From the NCBI RefSeq assembly GCF_900112845.1, contig NZ_FONG01000008.1:186001-250000 (forward strand): a stretch of DNA of 64,000 nucleotides, given 5' to 3'. This stretch comes from Actinacidiphila alni (GTDB lineage Bacteria; Actinomycetota; Actinomycetes; Streptomycetales; Streptomycetaceae). The translations under genes and the position numbers were made by a program. Positions within the stretch are counted from its first letter, which is position 1. The number at the start of each line of letters is the position of its first letter. This document shows, piece by piece, positions 35,547 to 44,092 of this stretch. Under the pieces are notes generated by a model that saw only the letters and a program-made list of their open reading frames with translations, did no database searches and was not told the origin of the DNA.

Positions 35547-36752
35547 ATGCAGACACCCGACCGGACACCCTCGACCGCGCCGGCGACCGTATCCGCGGCG
35601 GAGCAGGGCGAGCGGCTTCCTCCCGAGCACGAGCTGGAACAGGACCTCGACCGAAGCGACCTCGCGTACCGCCGCTGGTTGAGCGAGGCTGTGGGGAAGG
35701 TCCATGCCGACGCCAATCGGTCCGCCGATACCCATTTGCTGTCGGTGCCGCTCCCGGCGGACTGGGGCGTCGACCTCTATCTGAAGGACGAGTCGACGCA
35801 TCCGACCGGCTCGCTGAAGCACCGTCTGGCGCGTTCGCTGTTCCTGTACGCGCTGTGCAACGGGTGGATCAGGCCGGGCCGGCCGGTGATCGAGGCGTCC
35901 AGCGGGTCGACGGCCGTCTCGGAGGCGTACTTCGCGCGGCTGATCGGTGTCCCCTTTGTGGCCGTGATGGCGCGTGGGACCGTGCGGTCGAAGATCGAGC
36001 TGATCGAGTTCCACGGGGGCCGCTGCCATCTGGTCGACGACCCGTGCGAGGTGTACGGGACGGCGGCGCGGCTGGCGCGGGAGACCGGCGGCCACTACAT
36101 GGACCAGTTCACGTACGCGGAGCGGGCGACGGACTGGCGGGGCAACAACAACATCGCCGAGTCGATCTTCCGGCAGATGGCGGCCGAACGGTTCCCGGTA
36201 CCGACGTGGATCGTGGCCACGGCCGGCACCGGAGGGACGTCGGCGACGCTGGCCAGGTACGTGCGGTACGCGCAGGCGACGACGGGGATCTGCGTGGCGG
36301 ATCCGGAGAATTCGGCGTTCTTCCCCGGTTGGCGGGATCAGGATCCGGCGGTGACGACGGACACGGGATCCCGAATCGAGGGGATCGGTCGGCAGCGGGT
36401 GGAGCCGAGTTTCGCACCGGGCGCGATCGACCGCATGATGCGGGTTCCGGACGCGGCGTCCATCGCGTGCGTGCGCGTCCTGGAGCGCCTGCTCGGCCGT
36501 CGGGCCGGCGCGTCGACCGGCACGGGCCTGTGGGCGGCTTTCCGGATCGTCGCGGAGATGCGCCACCGCGGTGAACAGGGCAGCGTGGTGGGCCTGTTGT
36601 GCGATCCGGGCGAGCGGTATCTGGAGAAGTACTACTCGGACGCCTGGCTCGCCGAGCAGGGGATCCGGATCGGTCCGTATGTGGAGCGGGTCGAGCGGTT
36701 TCTGAGTACGGGCGAGCTGGGGCAGGCGGGGCCGGTGCGGCTCGGCGGTTGA
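35547..36752 (+). CDS. PLP-dependent cysteine synthase-family enzyme (Cds1-like cysteine desulfhydrase)
   Basis: 401 aa. Fold-type II PLP enzyme: Lys91 in [10 protein letters not shown] binds the cofactor, [12 protein letters not shown] binds the substrate carboxylate, and [13 protein letters not shown] binds the phosphate. The length, NNNIAESIF and FFPGWRDQD segments fit the group containing mycobacterial Cds1, which degrades L-cysteine to H2S, pyruvate and ammonia. A cysteine synthase activity is the alternative. ATG at 35547. It is monocistronic, with its promoter in the 113-nt divergent gap. Confidence 0.88.
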   Translation: MQTPDRTPSTAPATVSAAEQGERLPPEHELEQDLDRSDLAYRRWLSEAVGKVHADANRSADTHLLSVPLPADWGVDLYLKDESTHPTGSLKHRLARSLFLYALCNGWIRPGRPVIEASSGSTAVSEAYFARLIGVPFVAVMARGTVRSKIELIEFHGGRCHLVDDPCEVYGTAARLARETGGHYMDQFTYAERATDWRGNNNIAESIFRQMAAERFPVPTWIVATAGTGGTSATLARYVRYAQATTGICVADPENSAFFPGWRDQDPAVTTDTGSRIEGIGRQRVEPSFAPGAIDRMMRVPDAASIACVRVLERLLGRRAGASTGTGLWAAFRIVAEMRHRGEQGSVVGLLCDPGERYLEKYYSDAWLAEQGIRIGPYVERVERFLSTGELGQAGPVRLGG

Positions 36753-36848
36753 CGCGGGGCTGTTCGCGGGGGCTTTTGTGTCCCGGGGCCCGGGGCAATC
36801 CGCGCGGCGCGCTGCGCGTGGCACCTGATGTGCCGCAAGGTGTCGTTC

Positions 36849-38078
36849 ATGAGTGAACCGACGACTCCAGCAGGCCCGATGGCCCGGACCGGCGGCGCGC
36901 TGCGCCGGATGACGGCGCGCAGTCGCGAGGAGGAACACCGCGCGTCCACGCCGCTTGAGCTGTTCTTCGACCTGTGTTTCGTGGTGGCGGTCGCGCAGGC
37001 GGGTGTCCGGCTCGTCCATGCGGTGGCGGAACGGCATCCGGGGCACGGCGTGACCGGATATCTGCTGGTGTTCTTCGCGATCTGGTGGGCATGGGTGAAC
37101 TTTTCGTGGTTCGCCTCTGCCTACGACACCGACGACGTGCCCTATCGGATCACCACACTGGTGCAGATCGTCGGTGTGCTGATGCTGGCGGCCGGTGTGC
37201 CGAGGGCGTTCGACGACGGCGACTTCCGACTGACTGTGTGCGGCTACGCGGTGATGCGGCTGGCGTTGGTGACGCAGTGGCTGCGTGCGGCGTGGGCGGA
37301 GTCGGGCGACGCGCGGCAGACGGCGTTGCGTTACGCGTTCGGGGTGACTTTGTGCCAGGTGGGGTGGATGGCGTTGTTGCTGCCGCACGGGGCGCCGCCG
37401 GTGCGGGCGTTCGTGCTGCTGGCGGTGGCGGAGATGTCGGTGCCGGCGCTTGCGGAGCGGGCGGCGCCGACGACGTGGCATCCGCATCACATCGCCGAGC
37501 GGTACGGGTTGTTCACGATCATCGTGCTCGGGGAGTCGGTGTCCTCGGCGACGATCGCCGTGCAGTCGGCGGTCGATGAGCACGACGCGCTCGGCGAGTT
37601 GCTGCCGATCGCGGTCGGCGGGCTGCTGATCGTCTTCGCCGCGTGGTGGATCTATTTCGCGGTGCCGATCCACGATCATCTGGCGTCCAACCGGCAGGCG
37701 TTCTTGTGGGGTTACGGCCACTACGCGGTGTTCGGTTCTGCGGCGGCGATCGGGGCGGGGCTGGAGATCGCGGTGGAGCAGGCGGTGGGTTCGGCGGAGA
37801 TCTCGACGCGGGCCGCAGCGGGCTGGGTGACGGTGCCGACGGCGGTGTTCCTGTTCACCGTTTGGGTGTTGCACGCGCGCCACTACAAGCGGGGTGTCGC
37901 GCAGCAGCTCAACCTGCCGGTTTCCGCGGTGGTGGTGCTGGCGTGCACTTTCACCGGGTCGCATGCGGTGTTGTGGGCCGGGTTGGTGTGTGCGGCGACG
38001 GTGGCGCTCGGGGTGACGTTGCAGACCCGCGGTGCGGGTCAGACGCCGGTGGCGCCGAGCAGTTCGCCGACCCCGTAG
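36849..38078 (+). CDS. Low temperature requirement protein A (LtrA) family membrane protein
   Basis: 409 aa from ATG 36849 (AAGGTG 6-9 nt upstream; the frame opens at 36828). About eleven helices. LtrA hallmarks: EEEHRASTPLELFFDLCFVVAVAQ, FWAIWWAWVNFSWFASAYDTDD, and ERYGLFTIIVLGESVSS. Role unknown; named from a Listeria cold-growth gene. Its 3' end overlaps the convergent VIT-type gene by 40 nt. Confidence 0.92.
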   Translation: MSEPTTPAGPMARTGGALRRMTARSREEEHRASTPLELFFDLCFVVAVAQAGVRLVHAVAERHPGHGVTGYLLVFFAIWWAWVNFSWFASAYDTDDVPYRITTLVQIVGVLMLAAGVPRAFDDGDFRLTVCGYAVMRLALVTQWLRAAWAESGDARQTALRYAFGVTLCQVGWMALLLPHGAPPVRAFVLLAVAEMSVPALAERAAPTTWHPHHIAERYGLFTIIVLGESVSSATIAVQSAVDEHDALGELLPIAVGGLLIVFAAWWIYFAVPIHDHLASNRQAFLWGYGHYAVFGSAAAIGAGLEIAVEQAVGSAEISTRAAAGWVTVPTAVFLFTVWVLHARHYKRGVAQQLNLPVSAVVVLACTFTGSHAVLWAGLVCAATVALGVTLQTRGAGQTPVAPSSSPTP

Positions 38079-38776
38079 GTGACGGCCATCGCGATGGCGC
38101 CGCCGATGGTGTTGCGGAGGACGGCGGGGCGGACCGGGGCGTTGCCGAGTCGGGCGCTGGCCCAGCCGCAGGCGACCAGGGCCAGCAGCACCGAGACCAC
38201 CGTGACGGCGAGCCGCCAGGAGGCCGGGGGCAGGACGATGGCCAGCAGCGGCAGCAGGGCGCCGACGGTGAAGGAGATGAAGCTGGCGCCGGCGGCGTGC
38301 CAGGGGTTGGCGAGTTCGTCGGGGTTGATGCCGAGTTCGACGCGGGCGTGGGCGCCGAGGGCGTCGCGGGCGGTGAGTTGTTCGGCGACTTCGCGGGCGA
38401 GTTCGGGGCTGATGCCCTGGTCCTCGAGGAGGCCGGTGAGTTCGTCGAGTTCGGCTTGCGGGGTGGTGGCGAGTTCTTCGCGTTCCAGGGCGAGTGCGGC
38501 CTGCTCGGAGTCGCGCTGGGTGCTGACGGACACGTATTCGCCGGCCGCCATGGACAAGGAGCCCGCCAGGAGTCCCGCGAGGCCCGCGGTGAGGAGGGTG
38601 GAGCGGGAGTCGGTGGCGCCGGCGACGCCGACGACCAGGCCGGCGGTCGACACGATGCCGTCGTTGGCACCGAGGACGGCGGCGCGCAGCCAGTTGAGGC
38701 GGGCGCCGAGTCCATCGTGGTGGGGCTCGTTCGCGTGTCCCTCGGCCCCGGCCTCGGCCTGGATCTGGTCGTTCAT
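38039..38776 (-). CDS. VIT1/CCC1 family protein (iron/manganese transporter type)
   Basis: 245 aa. Motifs LGANDGIVSTAGLVVGVAGA, LSMAAGEYVSVSTQRDSE and the cytoplasmic ELDELTGLLEDQGISPELAREVAEQL helix, with three more helices at the C-terminus, match the vacuolar iron transporter family. It probably exports or stores Fe2+/Mn2+. ATG at 38776. It follows hrdD in the opposite sense of LtrA; 172 nt separate it from the sigma factor stop. Confidence 0.92.
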   Translation of the reverse strand: MNDQIQAEAGAEGHANEPHHDGLGARLNWLRAAVLGANDGIVSTAGLVVGVAGATDSRSTLLTAGLAGLLAGSLSMAAGEYVSVSTQRDSEQAALALEREELATTPQAELDELTGLLEDQGISPELAREVAEQLTARDALGAHARVELGINPDELANPWHAAGASFISFTVGALLPLLAIVLPPASWRLAVTVVSVLLALVACGWASARLGNAPVRPAVLRNTIGGAIAMAVTYGVGELLGATGV

Positions 38777-38948
38777 GGGCCGAAGCGTCTCATCCGTGGT
38801 GGTCGGGCCCGTTCAGGAGGTGCCCGGTCGGGTGTCGCGCGCGTCGGGACAGGGACAGGCCGAACCCCGGCGCGGGGGGGGGATGCACCGGGGTTCGGGT
38901 CTTGGTGGGGGCCGCCGGAAAGGGGGACGGCGGCCCCGGGAGGGTGGA

Positions 38949-39947
38949 TCAGGCGGCTTCGTACTGGTCGAGGCCGGTGGCGCGGGCCATCCGCTTGAGG
39001 TCGGCCAGTGCGTGCTTCTCGATCTGCCGGATGCGCTCGCGCGTCAGGCCGTGCTGCTTGCCCACCTCGGTCAGGGTGCGCTCGCGGCCGTCCACGATGC
39101 CGTAGCGGGCGCGGATGATGGAGGCGGTCCGGTCGTCGAGGCGGTCGATCAGGCCGTCCAGTTCCTCGCGGCGGAGCATGACCAGGACGGAGTCCTCGGG
39201 CGACGGCGCGGCGCCGTCCTCGACGAGGTCACCGAATTCGGTCTCGCCCTCGGCGTCGACCGACATGTTGAGCGACACCGGGTCGCGCGCCCAGTCGAGG
39301 ACGTCGGTGACGCGCTCAGGGGTGGAGGCGAGTTCGGCGGCGATCTCCGCGGGTTCCGCGTCGCGGCCGTGCTCGCGGTTGAACTCGCGCTGCACGCGCC
39401 GGATCCGGCCCAGTTCCTCGACGAGGTGGACGGGCAGCCGGATGGTGCGGGACTGGTCGGCGATGGACCGGGTGATGGCCTGGCGGATCCACCAGGTGGC
39501 GTAGGTGGAGAACTTGAAGCCCTTGGCGTAGTCGAACTTCTCGACGGCGCGTACCAGGCCGGCGTTCCCTTCCTGGATCAGGTCGAGGAGCGGGAGTCCG
39601 CTGCGCGGGTAGCGGCGGGCGACGGCCACGACGAGGCGGAGGTTGGAGCGGATGAAGATGTCCTTGGCTCGCTCACCGGCGGCGACGATCGCCTCCAGCT
39701 CCTCGCGCCGGGCGTCGCCGCCCGCGTCGGCGGGAAGCTCGGTGTCGGCTGCGAGTATGCGTTCCGCGTAAACGCCCGCTTCGATGTCGCGGGAGAGTTC
39801 GACTTCCCTGGCGGCGTCGAGCAGGGGTGTCCGCGCGATCTCGTCCAGGTACATGCCGACGAGGTCGCGGTCGGCGACTTCCCCGCCTGCGGCGCGAACG
39901 CTACTGGTCCCGCCAGCTTGACGACGGGCGACGGCACGGGTTGCCAT
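38949..39947 (-). CDS. hrdD: RNA polymerase sigma factor HrdD (group 2 sigma-70)
   Basis: 332 aa from ATG 39947 with GGGAG upstream, beginning MATRAVARRQAGG as in known HrdD proteins. Regions 1.2-2 (DLVGMYLDEIARTPLLDA, LPLLDLIQEGNAGLVRAVEKFDY, FSTYATWWIRQAITRSIAD), region 3 and region 4 (TLTEVGKQHGLTRERIRQIEKHAL) are all intact. It is a non-essential relative of HrdB. A sigma-R-type promoter lies about 125-150 nt upstream, as reported for S. coelicolor hrdD. Confidence 0.95.
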   Translation of the reverse strand: MATRAVARRQAGGTSSVRAAGGEVADRDLVGMYLDEIARTPLLDAAREVELSRDIEAGVYAERILAADTELPADAGGDARREELEAIVAAGERAKDIFIRSNLRLVVAVARRYPRSGLPLLDLIQEGNAGLVRAVEKFDYAKGFKFSTYATWWIRQAITRSIADQSRTIRLPVHLVEELGRIRRVQREFNREHGRDAEPAEIAAELASTPERVTDVLDWARDPVSLNMSVDAEGETEFGDLVEDGAAPSPEDSVLVMLRREELDGLIDRLDDRTASIIRARYGIVDGRERTLTEVGKQHGLTRERIRQIEKHALADLKRMARATGLDQYEAA

Positions 39948-40073
39948 GCGTGCTCCCTTACGAAGGTGCGGTCGGGTCTCGGTGGGACCGGGCTGTCGGG
40001 CCGGCTGCCCGCTCTCGGCCGGCTTGTGCCGGCTGCGGTTCATGCCTTCCGGCTGCCCCGTCCTGCTCGGGAT

Positions 40074-40099
40074 AACGATTGGAATCCGGTCACAATTCC
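40074..40099 (-). promoter_or_regulatory. Sigma-R-type promoter of hrdD
   Basis: On the minus strand GGAAT (40099-40095), exactly 18 nt, then GTT (40076-40074), the sigma-R consensus for disulfide-stress genes. The predicted transcript has a leader of about 120 nt before the hrdD ATG. Confidence 0.8.
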
Positions 40100-40111
40100 C
40101 ATCTTGTGACC
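40088..40111. promoter_or_regulatory. Perfect 8-bp dyad overlapping the hrdD sigma-R -35
   Basis: GGTCACAA-N8-TTGTGACC. The left arm and spacer cover the sigma-R -35 element, so a bound dimer would compete with sigma-R holoenzyme. The binder is unknown. Confidence 0.6.
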
Positions 40112-40133
40112 TGATTTTTGTGATCATGCAGTA

Positions 40134-40153
40134 CCCTGTGGCGCCACACAGGG
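40134..40153 (+). promoter_or_regulatory. Hairpin covering part of the GNAT ribosome site
   Basis: CCCTGTG-N6-CACAGGG; the right arm runs into GGGAGGA, the ribosome-binding site of the gene starting at 40164. It could reduce translation or be incidental. Confidence 0.4.
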
Positions 40154-40163
40154 AGGACAGAGG

Positions 40164-40685
40164 GTGTCAGAGCGTATAGATGTGCAGGTCAGACCCGGCA
40201 GAGACGGTGACCTGACCGCTCTTACCGATATCTACAACCACTACATCCGTGAAACGTCGATCACGTTCGACGTAGTTCCCTTCACCGCCGAGCAGCGTCG
40301 CCCGTGGTTGCTCTCCCACCCGGAAGACGGCCCGCACCGCCTCATGGTTGCTCAATTTCCCGGACCGTCCGGGCGAATTCTGGGGTACGCGACCAGCAGC
40401 CCGTTCCGTCCGAAGGCGGCGTACGCGACATCGGTGGAGACGACGATCTATCTCGCGCCAGACGCGGGCGGCCGCGGAATCGGCACACGGCTCTACGAGG
40501 CCCTCTTCGCGGCGCTGGCGGACGAGGGCGTGCACCGCGCGTACGCGGGCGTCACGCTGCCGAATGCGGCCTCCTTGCGGCTGCACGAGCGCTTCGACTT
40601 CCGGCCGATCGGGGTGTACGAGGAGGTCGGCCACAAATTCGGCGCCTACCACGATGTTGCGTGGTTCGAGAAGCGACTGGGGTGA
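40164..40685 (+). CDS. GNAT N-acetyltransferase (phosphinothricin acetyltransferase-like)
   Basis: 173 aa. Starts with the PAT-type VRPGRDGDLTALTDIYNHYIRETSITFD, followed by ATSVETTIYLAPDAGGRGIGTRLYEAL (acetyl-CoA loop) and LPNAASLRLHERFDFRPIGVYEEVGHKFGAYHD. Homologues acetylate phosphinothricin, methionine sulfone or similar amino acids; detoxification is likely. GTG start with GGAGG upstream. Divergent from hrdD. Confidence 0.9.
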   Translation: MSERIDVQVRPGRDGDLTALTDIYNHYIRETSITFDVVPFTAEQRRPWLLSHPEDGPHRLMVAQFPGPSGRILGYATSSPFRPKAAYATSVETTIYLAPDAGGRGIGTRLYEALFAALADEGVHRAYAGVTLPNAASLRLHERFDFRPIGVYEEVGHKFGAYHDVAWFEKRLG

Positions 40686-40717
40686 CGCCACCCGCTCGGC
40701 CGACTCCGACAGCTTAT

Positions 40718-40746
40718 TTGAAGCTTCAAGCATATGGGGTTACGGT
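40718..40746 (+). promoter_or_regulatory. Dioxygenase promoter with TTGA-N4-TCAA operator at the -35
   Basis: TTGAAGCTTCAA (40718-40729) is a perfect palindrome whose first six bases are a -35 box; 17 nt later TACGGT (40741-40746) is a fair -10. Binding here would block polymerase. Confidence 0.65.
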
Positions 40747-40759
40747 GGACGTCCGTACG

Positions 40760-40773
40760 CTTGAAACTTCAAG
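40760..40773. promoter_or_regulatory. Second TTGA-N4-TCAA operator before the dioxygenase gene
   Basis: CTTGAAACTTCAAG, identical in the 12-nt core to the site in front of marR. Centre 43 bp from the first site (about four helical turns) and overlapping the ribosome-binding AAGGAGGG. Confidence 0.7.
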
Positions 40774-40784
40774 GAGGGTGCGCG

Positions 40785-41570
40785 ATGACCACGGCAACCC
40801 CGGAGCGCATGCCCGCGCTCTACCTCTCGCACGGCGCCCCGCCGCTCGCCGACGACCCGCTGTGGCCCGGTGAGCTGGCGGCCTGGTCGGCCGCGCTGCC
40901 GCGCCCCACGGCGATCCTCATCGTCTCGGCGCACTGGGAAGAGGCCCCGCTCGCGATCGGCGCGACGACCACCGTCCCGCTGGTGTACGACTTCTGGGGC
41001 TTCCCCGAGCACTACTACCAGGTGCGGTACGCGGCGCCCGGCGCGCCCGCGCTCGCCGATTCCGTACGGAAGCTGCTGCGCGGCGCCGGCACTCCCGTCC
41101 AGGACGTGCCGGACCGCGGCCTGGACCACGGCGCGTACGTACCACTGGTGGAGATGTTCCCCGGCGCGGACATCCCTGTGCTGCAGGTGTCGATGCCGAC
41201 GCTGGACCCGCAGAAGCTGATGGACATCGGCCGCAAGCTGGCGCCGCTGCGCGACGAGGGTGTGCTGATCGTCGGCAGCGGCTTCTTCACACACAATCTG
41301 GCAGCGCTGCGCGGGGCGGGTCCGCAGCCGCCGAGCTGGTCGGCGGAGTTCGACGACTGGGGGCACCGCGCGCTGGACGCCCAAGACGTGGACGCGCTGC
41401 TGGACTTCGAGCACACCTCACCGGCGGGGCGGTTGGCGCACCCGCGTACCGAGCACTTCGCCCCGCTGTTCGTTACGCTCGGCGCCGCCGAGTCCGAACT
41501 CGGCAGTCAGCGCAGCATCATCGACGGTTTCTGGATGGGGCTTGCCAAGCGTTCCGTCCAGTTCGGCTGA
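40785..41570 (+). CDS. Extradiol ring-cleavage dioxygenase, class III (DODA/LigB/YgiD type)
   Basis: 261 aa from ATG 40785 with GGAGGG upstream. Conserved His residues: LYLSHGAPP, IVSAHWEEAP, LDHGAYVPL and GSGFFTHNL, which bind the non-haem iron (or zinc) and act in catalysis. It opens catechol-type rings, e.g. DOPA-like substrates. Two TTGA-N4-TCAA operators lie directly upstream, one of them over the ribosome site. The MarR gene with the same site is 3.4 kb downstream, so it is a likely target. Confidence 0.92.
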   Translation: MTTATPERMPALYLSHGAPPLADDPLWPGELAAWSAALPRPTAILIVSAHWEEAPLAIGATTTVPLVYDFWGFPEHYYQVRYAAPGAPALADSVRKLLRGAGTPVQDVPDRGLDHGAYVPLVEMFPGADIPVLQVSMPTLDPQKLMDIGRKLAPLRDEGVLIVGSGFFTHNLAALRGAGPQPPSWSAEFDDWGHRALDAQDVDALLDFEHTSPAGRLAHPRTEHFAPLFVTLGAAESELGSQRSIIDGFWMGLAKRSVQFG

Positions 41571-41589
41571 ACAGGAAGTCCTCACTCTC

Positions 41590-42225
41590 ATGCAGAAACG
41601 ACGACGCGTCGCGATCGGTGTGGCCGTGCTGGCCGGTGCCGTGACCCTGGCCGCCTGCGGCTCCGGTTCCGACTCCACGTCCGACGACAGCAAGGGCGCG
41701 GGCAACTCGCCGAGCGCGGCGGGCAGCACCGACAGCAAGCCCGCGGCCGCCTCCGTCGCGTGGCCGGCGCCGGCCGACGCCTCGGCGCAGGTCAAGGCGG
41801 CCGGGCTGCCGATGCTCGGGCAGGAGGGCCAGGTGCTGCACATCCACAGCCACCTCGATGTGTTCGTGGACGGCAAGGCCGTCACCGTGCCGGCGCTGAT
41901 CGGCATCGACGAGGCCAAGCAGCAGATCAGTCCGCTGCACACGCACGACACCAGCGGCGTCGTCCACATCGAGTCGCCGGTGAAGGCCGACTTCACCCTC
42001 GGCGAGTTCATGACCGAGTGGAACGTACCGCTGACCAAGGACACCCTCGGCACGCTCAAGACCGGCGGCGGCAAGGAGCTGCACGTCTACGTCAACGGCA
42101 AGGAGCAGACCGGCGACCCGGCCGCGATCAAGCTGGCCGCGCACGAGGAGATCGCGCTCGTCTACGGCGCGCCTTCGCAGAAGGTGACCGTGCCGGACTC
42201 CTACGACTGGCCCCAGGGTCTCTGA
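41590..42225 (+). CDS. His-rich secreted lipoprotein, function unknown
   Basis: 211 aa from ATG 41590. Lipoprotein signal with twin-basic start MQKRRRVAIGVAVLAGAVTL and lipobox LAAC (Cys about 23). After a Ser/Asp linker comes a domain with two His clusters, LHIHSHLDVFVDG and SPLHTHDTSGVVHIES, then FMTEWNVPL and a repeat-like KELHVYVNGKEQ. The pattern suggests a metal-binding (Cu, Zn or Fe) cell-surface domain. Starts 19 nt after the dioxygenase, so both are probably one operon. A strong terminator follows. Confidence 0.88.
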   Translation: MQKRRRVAIGVAVLAGAVTLAACGSGSDSTSDDSKGAGNSPSAAGSTDSKPAAASVAWPAPADASAQVKAAGLPMLGQEGQVLHIHSHLDVFVDGKAVTVPALIGIDEAKQQISPLHTHDTSGVVHIESPVKADFTLGEFMTEWNVPLTKDTLGTLKTGGGKELHVYVNGKEQTGDPAAIKLAAHEEIALVYGAPSQKVTVPDSYDWPQGL

Positions 42226-42285
42226 GGCCGTACGGAACACATGCGACGCGTACAGTCGCGCCGCGGTCCGGGCGTACGGAACGAC

Positions 42286-42340
42286 AAACGGCAGGTGCCC
42301 GCCTCTTCACTCGTTCGAAGAAGCGGGCACCTGCCGTTTT
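42286..42340. terminator. Bidirectional intrinsic terminator
   Basis: Perfect 17-bp stem (42286-42302 and 42323-42339) with a 20-nt loop and flanking A/T runs, between the lipoprotein gene and the convergent exporter gene. Confidence 0.9.
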
Positions 42341-42398
42341 CAGACGCTCACCGGATCGGGTGAGCGACGCCTGGACGGTCTGAGCGTCGTCCGGGTCG

Positions 42399-43907
42399 TC
42401 AGTGGGCGATGACCGGGATCGGCATGTCCTCGACGGAGTCGCCGTCGCCGACGCGCTCCGCGGTGTTCTGGACCTCGGCGTTCACCAGGGTGAAGGCCAG
42501 GATCGCGGAGACCACGAGGATGGCGGTGGCCCAGTAGATGGCGACCGAGTAGCCGTGCACGGCGGCCTGGTTGACGAACAGCTGGTTCTTCAGGTCGGCC
42601 GGGCTCTTGACGTGCGAGTGGATCCACGTGGTGGTGGCGCTCGCCGCCAGGGTGTTGAGCAGGGCGGTACCGATGGAGCCGCCGACCTGCTGCGAGGTGT
42701 TGACCATGGCGGACGCGACACCGGCGTCCTCGGGCCGCACACCGTGCGCGGACAGGCTCATCGCCGGCATGAACGCCGTACCCATGCCGAGACCCATCAG
42801 GATCAGGCCGGGCAGCAGGACCTCGGCGTAGCTGGAGTCGACCTTGATCTGCGCGAGGATGAACATACCGACGGCGGCGACCAGGAAGCCCGGCGCCATC
42901 AGGAAGCGCGGCCGGACCCGCAGCATCAGCCTGGTGCCGATCTGCGTGGAGCCGACGATCATGCCGCCGACCATCGGCAGGAAGGCGAAGCCCGACTTGA
43001 GCGCCGAGTAGCCCATGACCGTCTGCAGGTAGTAGGTCAGGAACAGGAACAGGCCGAACATGCCGATGATGGCCAGGCCCAGCGAGAGGTAGACACCGCC
43101 GCGGTTGCGCTCGGTGACCACGCGCAGCGGCAGCAGCGGGGCCTTGACCTTGCCCTCGACGACCACGAATGCGGCGAGCAGCACCACGGAGGCGACGAAC
43201 AGGCCGATGGTGACGCCGGCCTTCCAGCCGTCGGACTCGGCGCGGCTGAAGCCGTAGACGAGGGCGACCAGGCCGGTGCTGGCGAGGATCACGCCGGGGA
43301 TGTCGAGGCGGTTGCGGTTGCGGCCCTCGGCCGGTTCACGGATGAAGGCGATCGCGCCGAGCACGGCGACGACGGCGAAGAAGATGTTGACGAACAGGGC
43401 CCAGCGCCAGTTCAGGTACTCGGTGAGGACACCGCCGAGGATGAGGCCGACGGCGGCACCGGCGCCGGCGATGGCGCCGTAGATGCCGAACGCCTTGGCG
43501 CGCTCCTTGGCGTCGGTGAACATCACGGAGATCAGCGAGAGCGCGGCGGGCGCGAGCAGGGCGCCGAAGACGCCCTGGAGGGCGCGGGCGCCGAGCAGCA
43601 TCGCCGTGTTGACGGCGGCGCCGCCGAGCGCGGAGGCCGCGGCGAAGCCGAGCAGGCCGACGATGAAGGCGTTCCTGCGTCCCCACAGGTCGGCGACGCG
43701 GCCGCCGAAGAGCAGCAGGCCACCGAAGGCCAGGGTGTAGGCCGTGACGACCCACTGGCGGTTGCCGTCCGAGATGCCGAGGTCGGCCTGCGCGGAGGGC
43801 AGTGCGATGTTCACCACGGTCGCGTCGAGTACGACCATGAGCTGGGCGATGGCGATGAATATCAGCGCTGTCCAGCGCTTGGGATCGGGAAGGCGTGTTT
43901 CAGGCAT
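42399..43907 (-). CDS. DHA2-family MFS exporter (copy 1)
   Basis: 502 aa with fourteen predicted helices. Features of the EmrB/QacA drug:H+ antiporters: AQLMVVLDATVVNIALPSAQADL, GGRVADLWGRRN (A-motif) and the GGSIGTALLNTLA region. It is closely similar to the second exporter at 46354-47925; long identical stretches such as FTDAKERAKAFGIYGAIAGAG occur in both. A TetR gene lies upstream in the same orientation (185-nt gap) and probably controls it. Substrate unknown, a drug or secondary metabolite is expected. Confidence 0.93.
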   Translation of the reverse strand: MPETRLPDPKRWTALIFIAIAQLMVVLDATVVNIALPSAQADLGISDGNRQWVVTAYTLAFGGLLLFGGRVADLWGRRNAFIVGLLGFAAASALGGAAVNTAMLLGARALQGVFGALLAPAALSLISVMFTDAKERAKAFGIYGAIAGAGAAVGLILGGVLTEYLNWRWALFVNIFFAVVAVLGAIAFIREPAEGRNRNRLDIPGVILASTGLVALVYGFSRAESDGWKAGVTIGLFVASVVLLAAFVVVEGKVKAPLLPLRVVTERNRGGVYLSLGLAIIGMFGLFLFLTYYLQTVMGYSALKSGFAFLPMVGGMIVGSTQIGTRLMLRVRPRFLMAPGFLVAAVGMFILAQIKVDSSYAEVLLPGLILMGLGMGTAFMPAMSLSAHGVRPEDAGVASAMVNTSQQVGGSIGTALLNTLAASATTTWIHSHVKSPADLKNQLFVNQAAVHGYSVAIYWATAILVVSAILAFTLVNAEVQNTAERVGDGDSVEDMPIPVIAH

Positions 43908-44092
43908 GACTGGATCTCACTAATGGATGCGGAGTGACAGGACGTGGGGACGTGTGTCAGCGAGCTGTTCGCCGGGCGCGGATCGTGGTCCGGGATCCGG
44001 TCGCGGTGTTCATCGGTCGAGCGGCCGTGAGCTGCGCTTCGGTGTGTCGGTGAACTTTCCTACGCTATCGCCCGGTTCATGGGCATTGCGAA

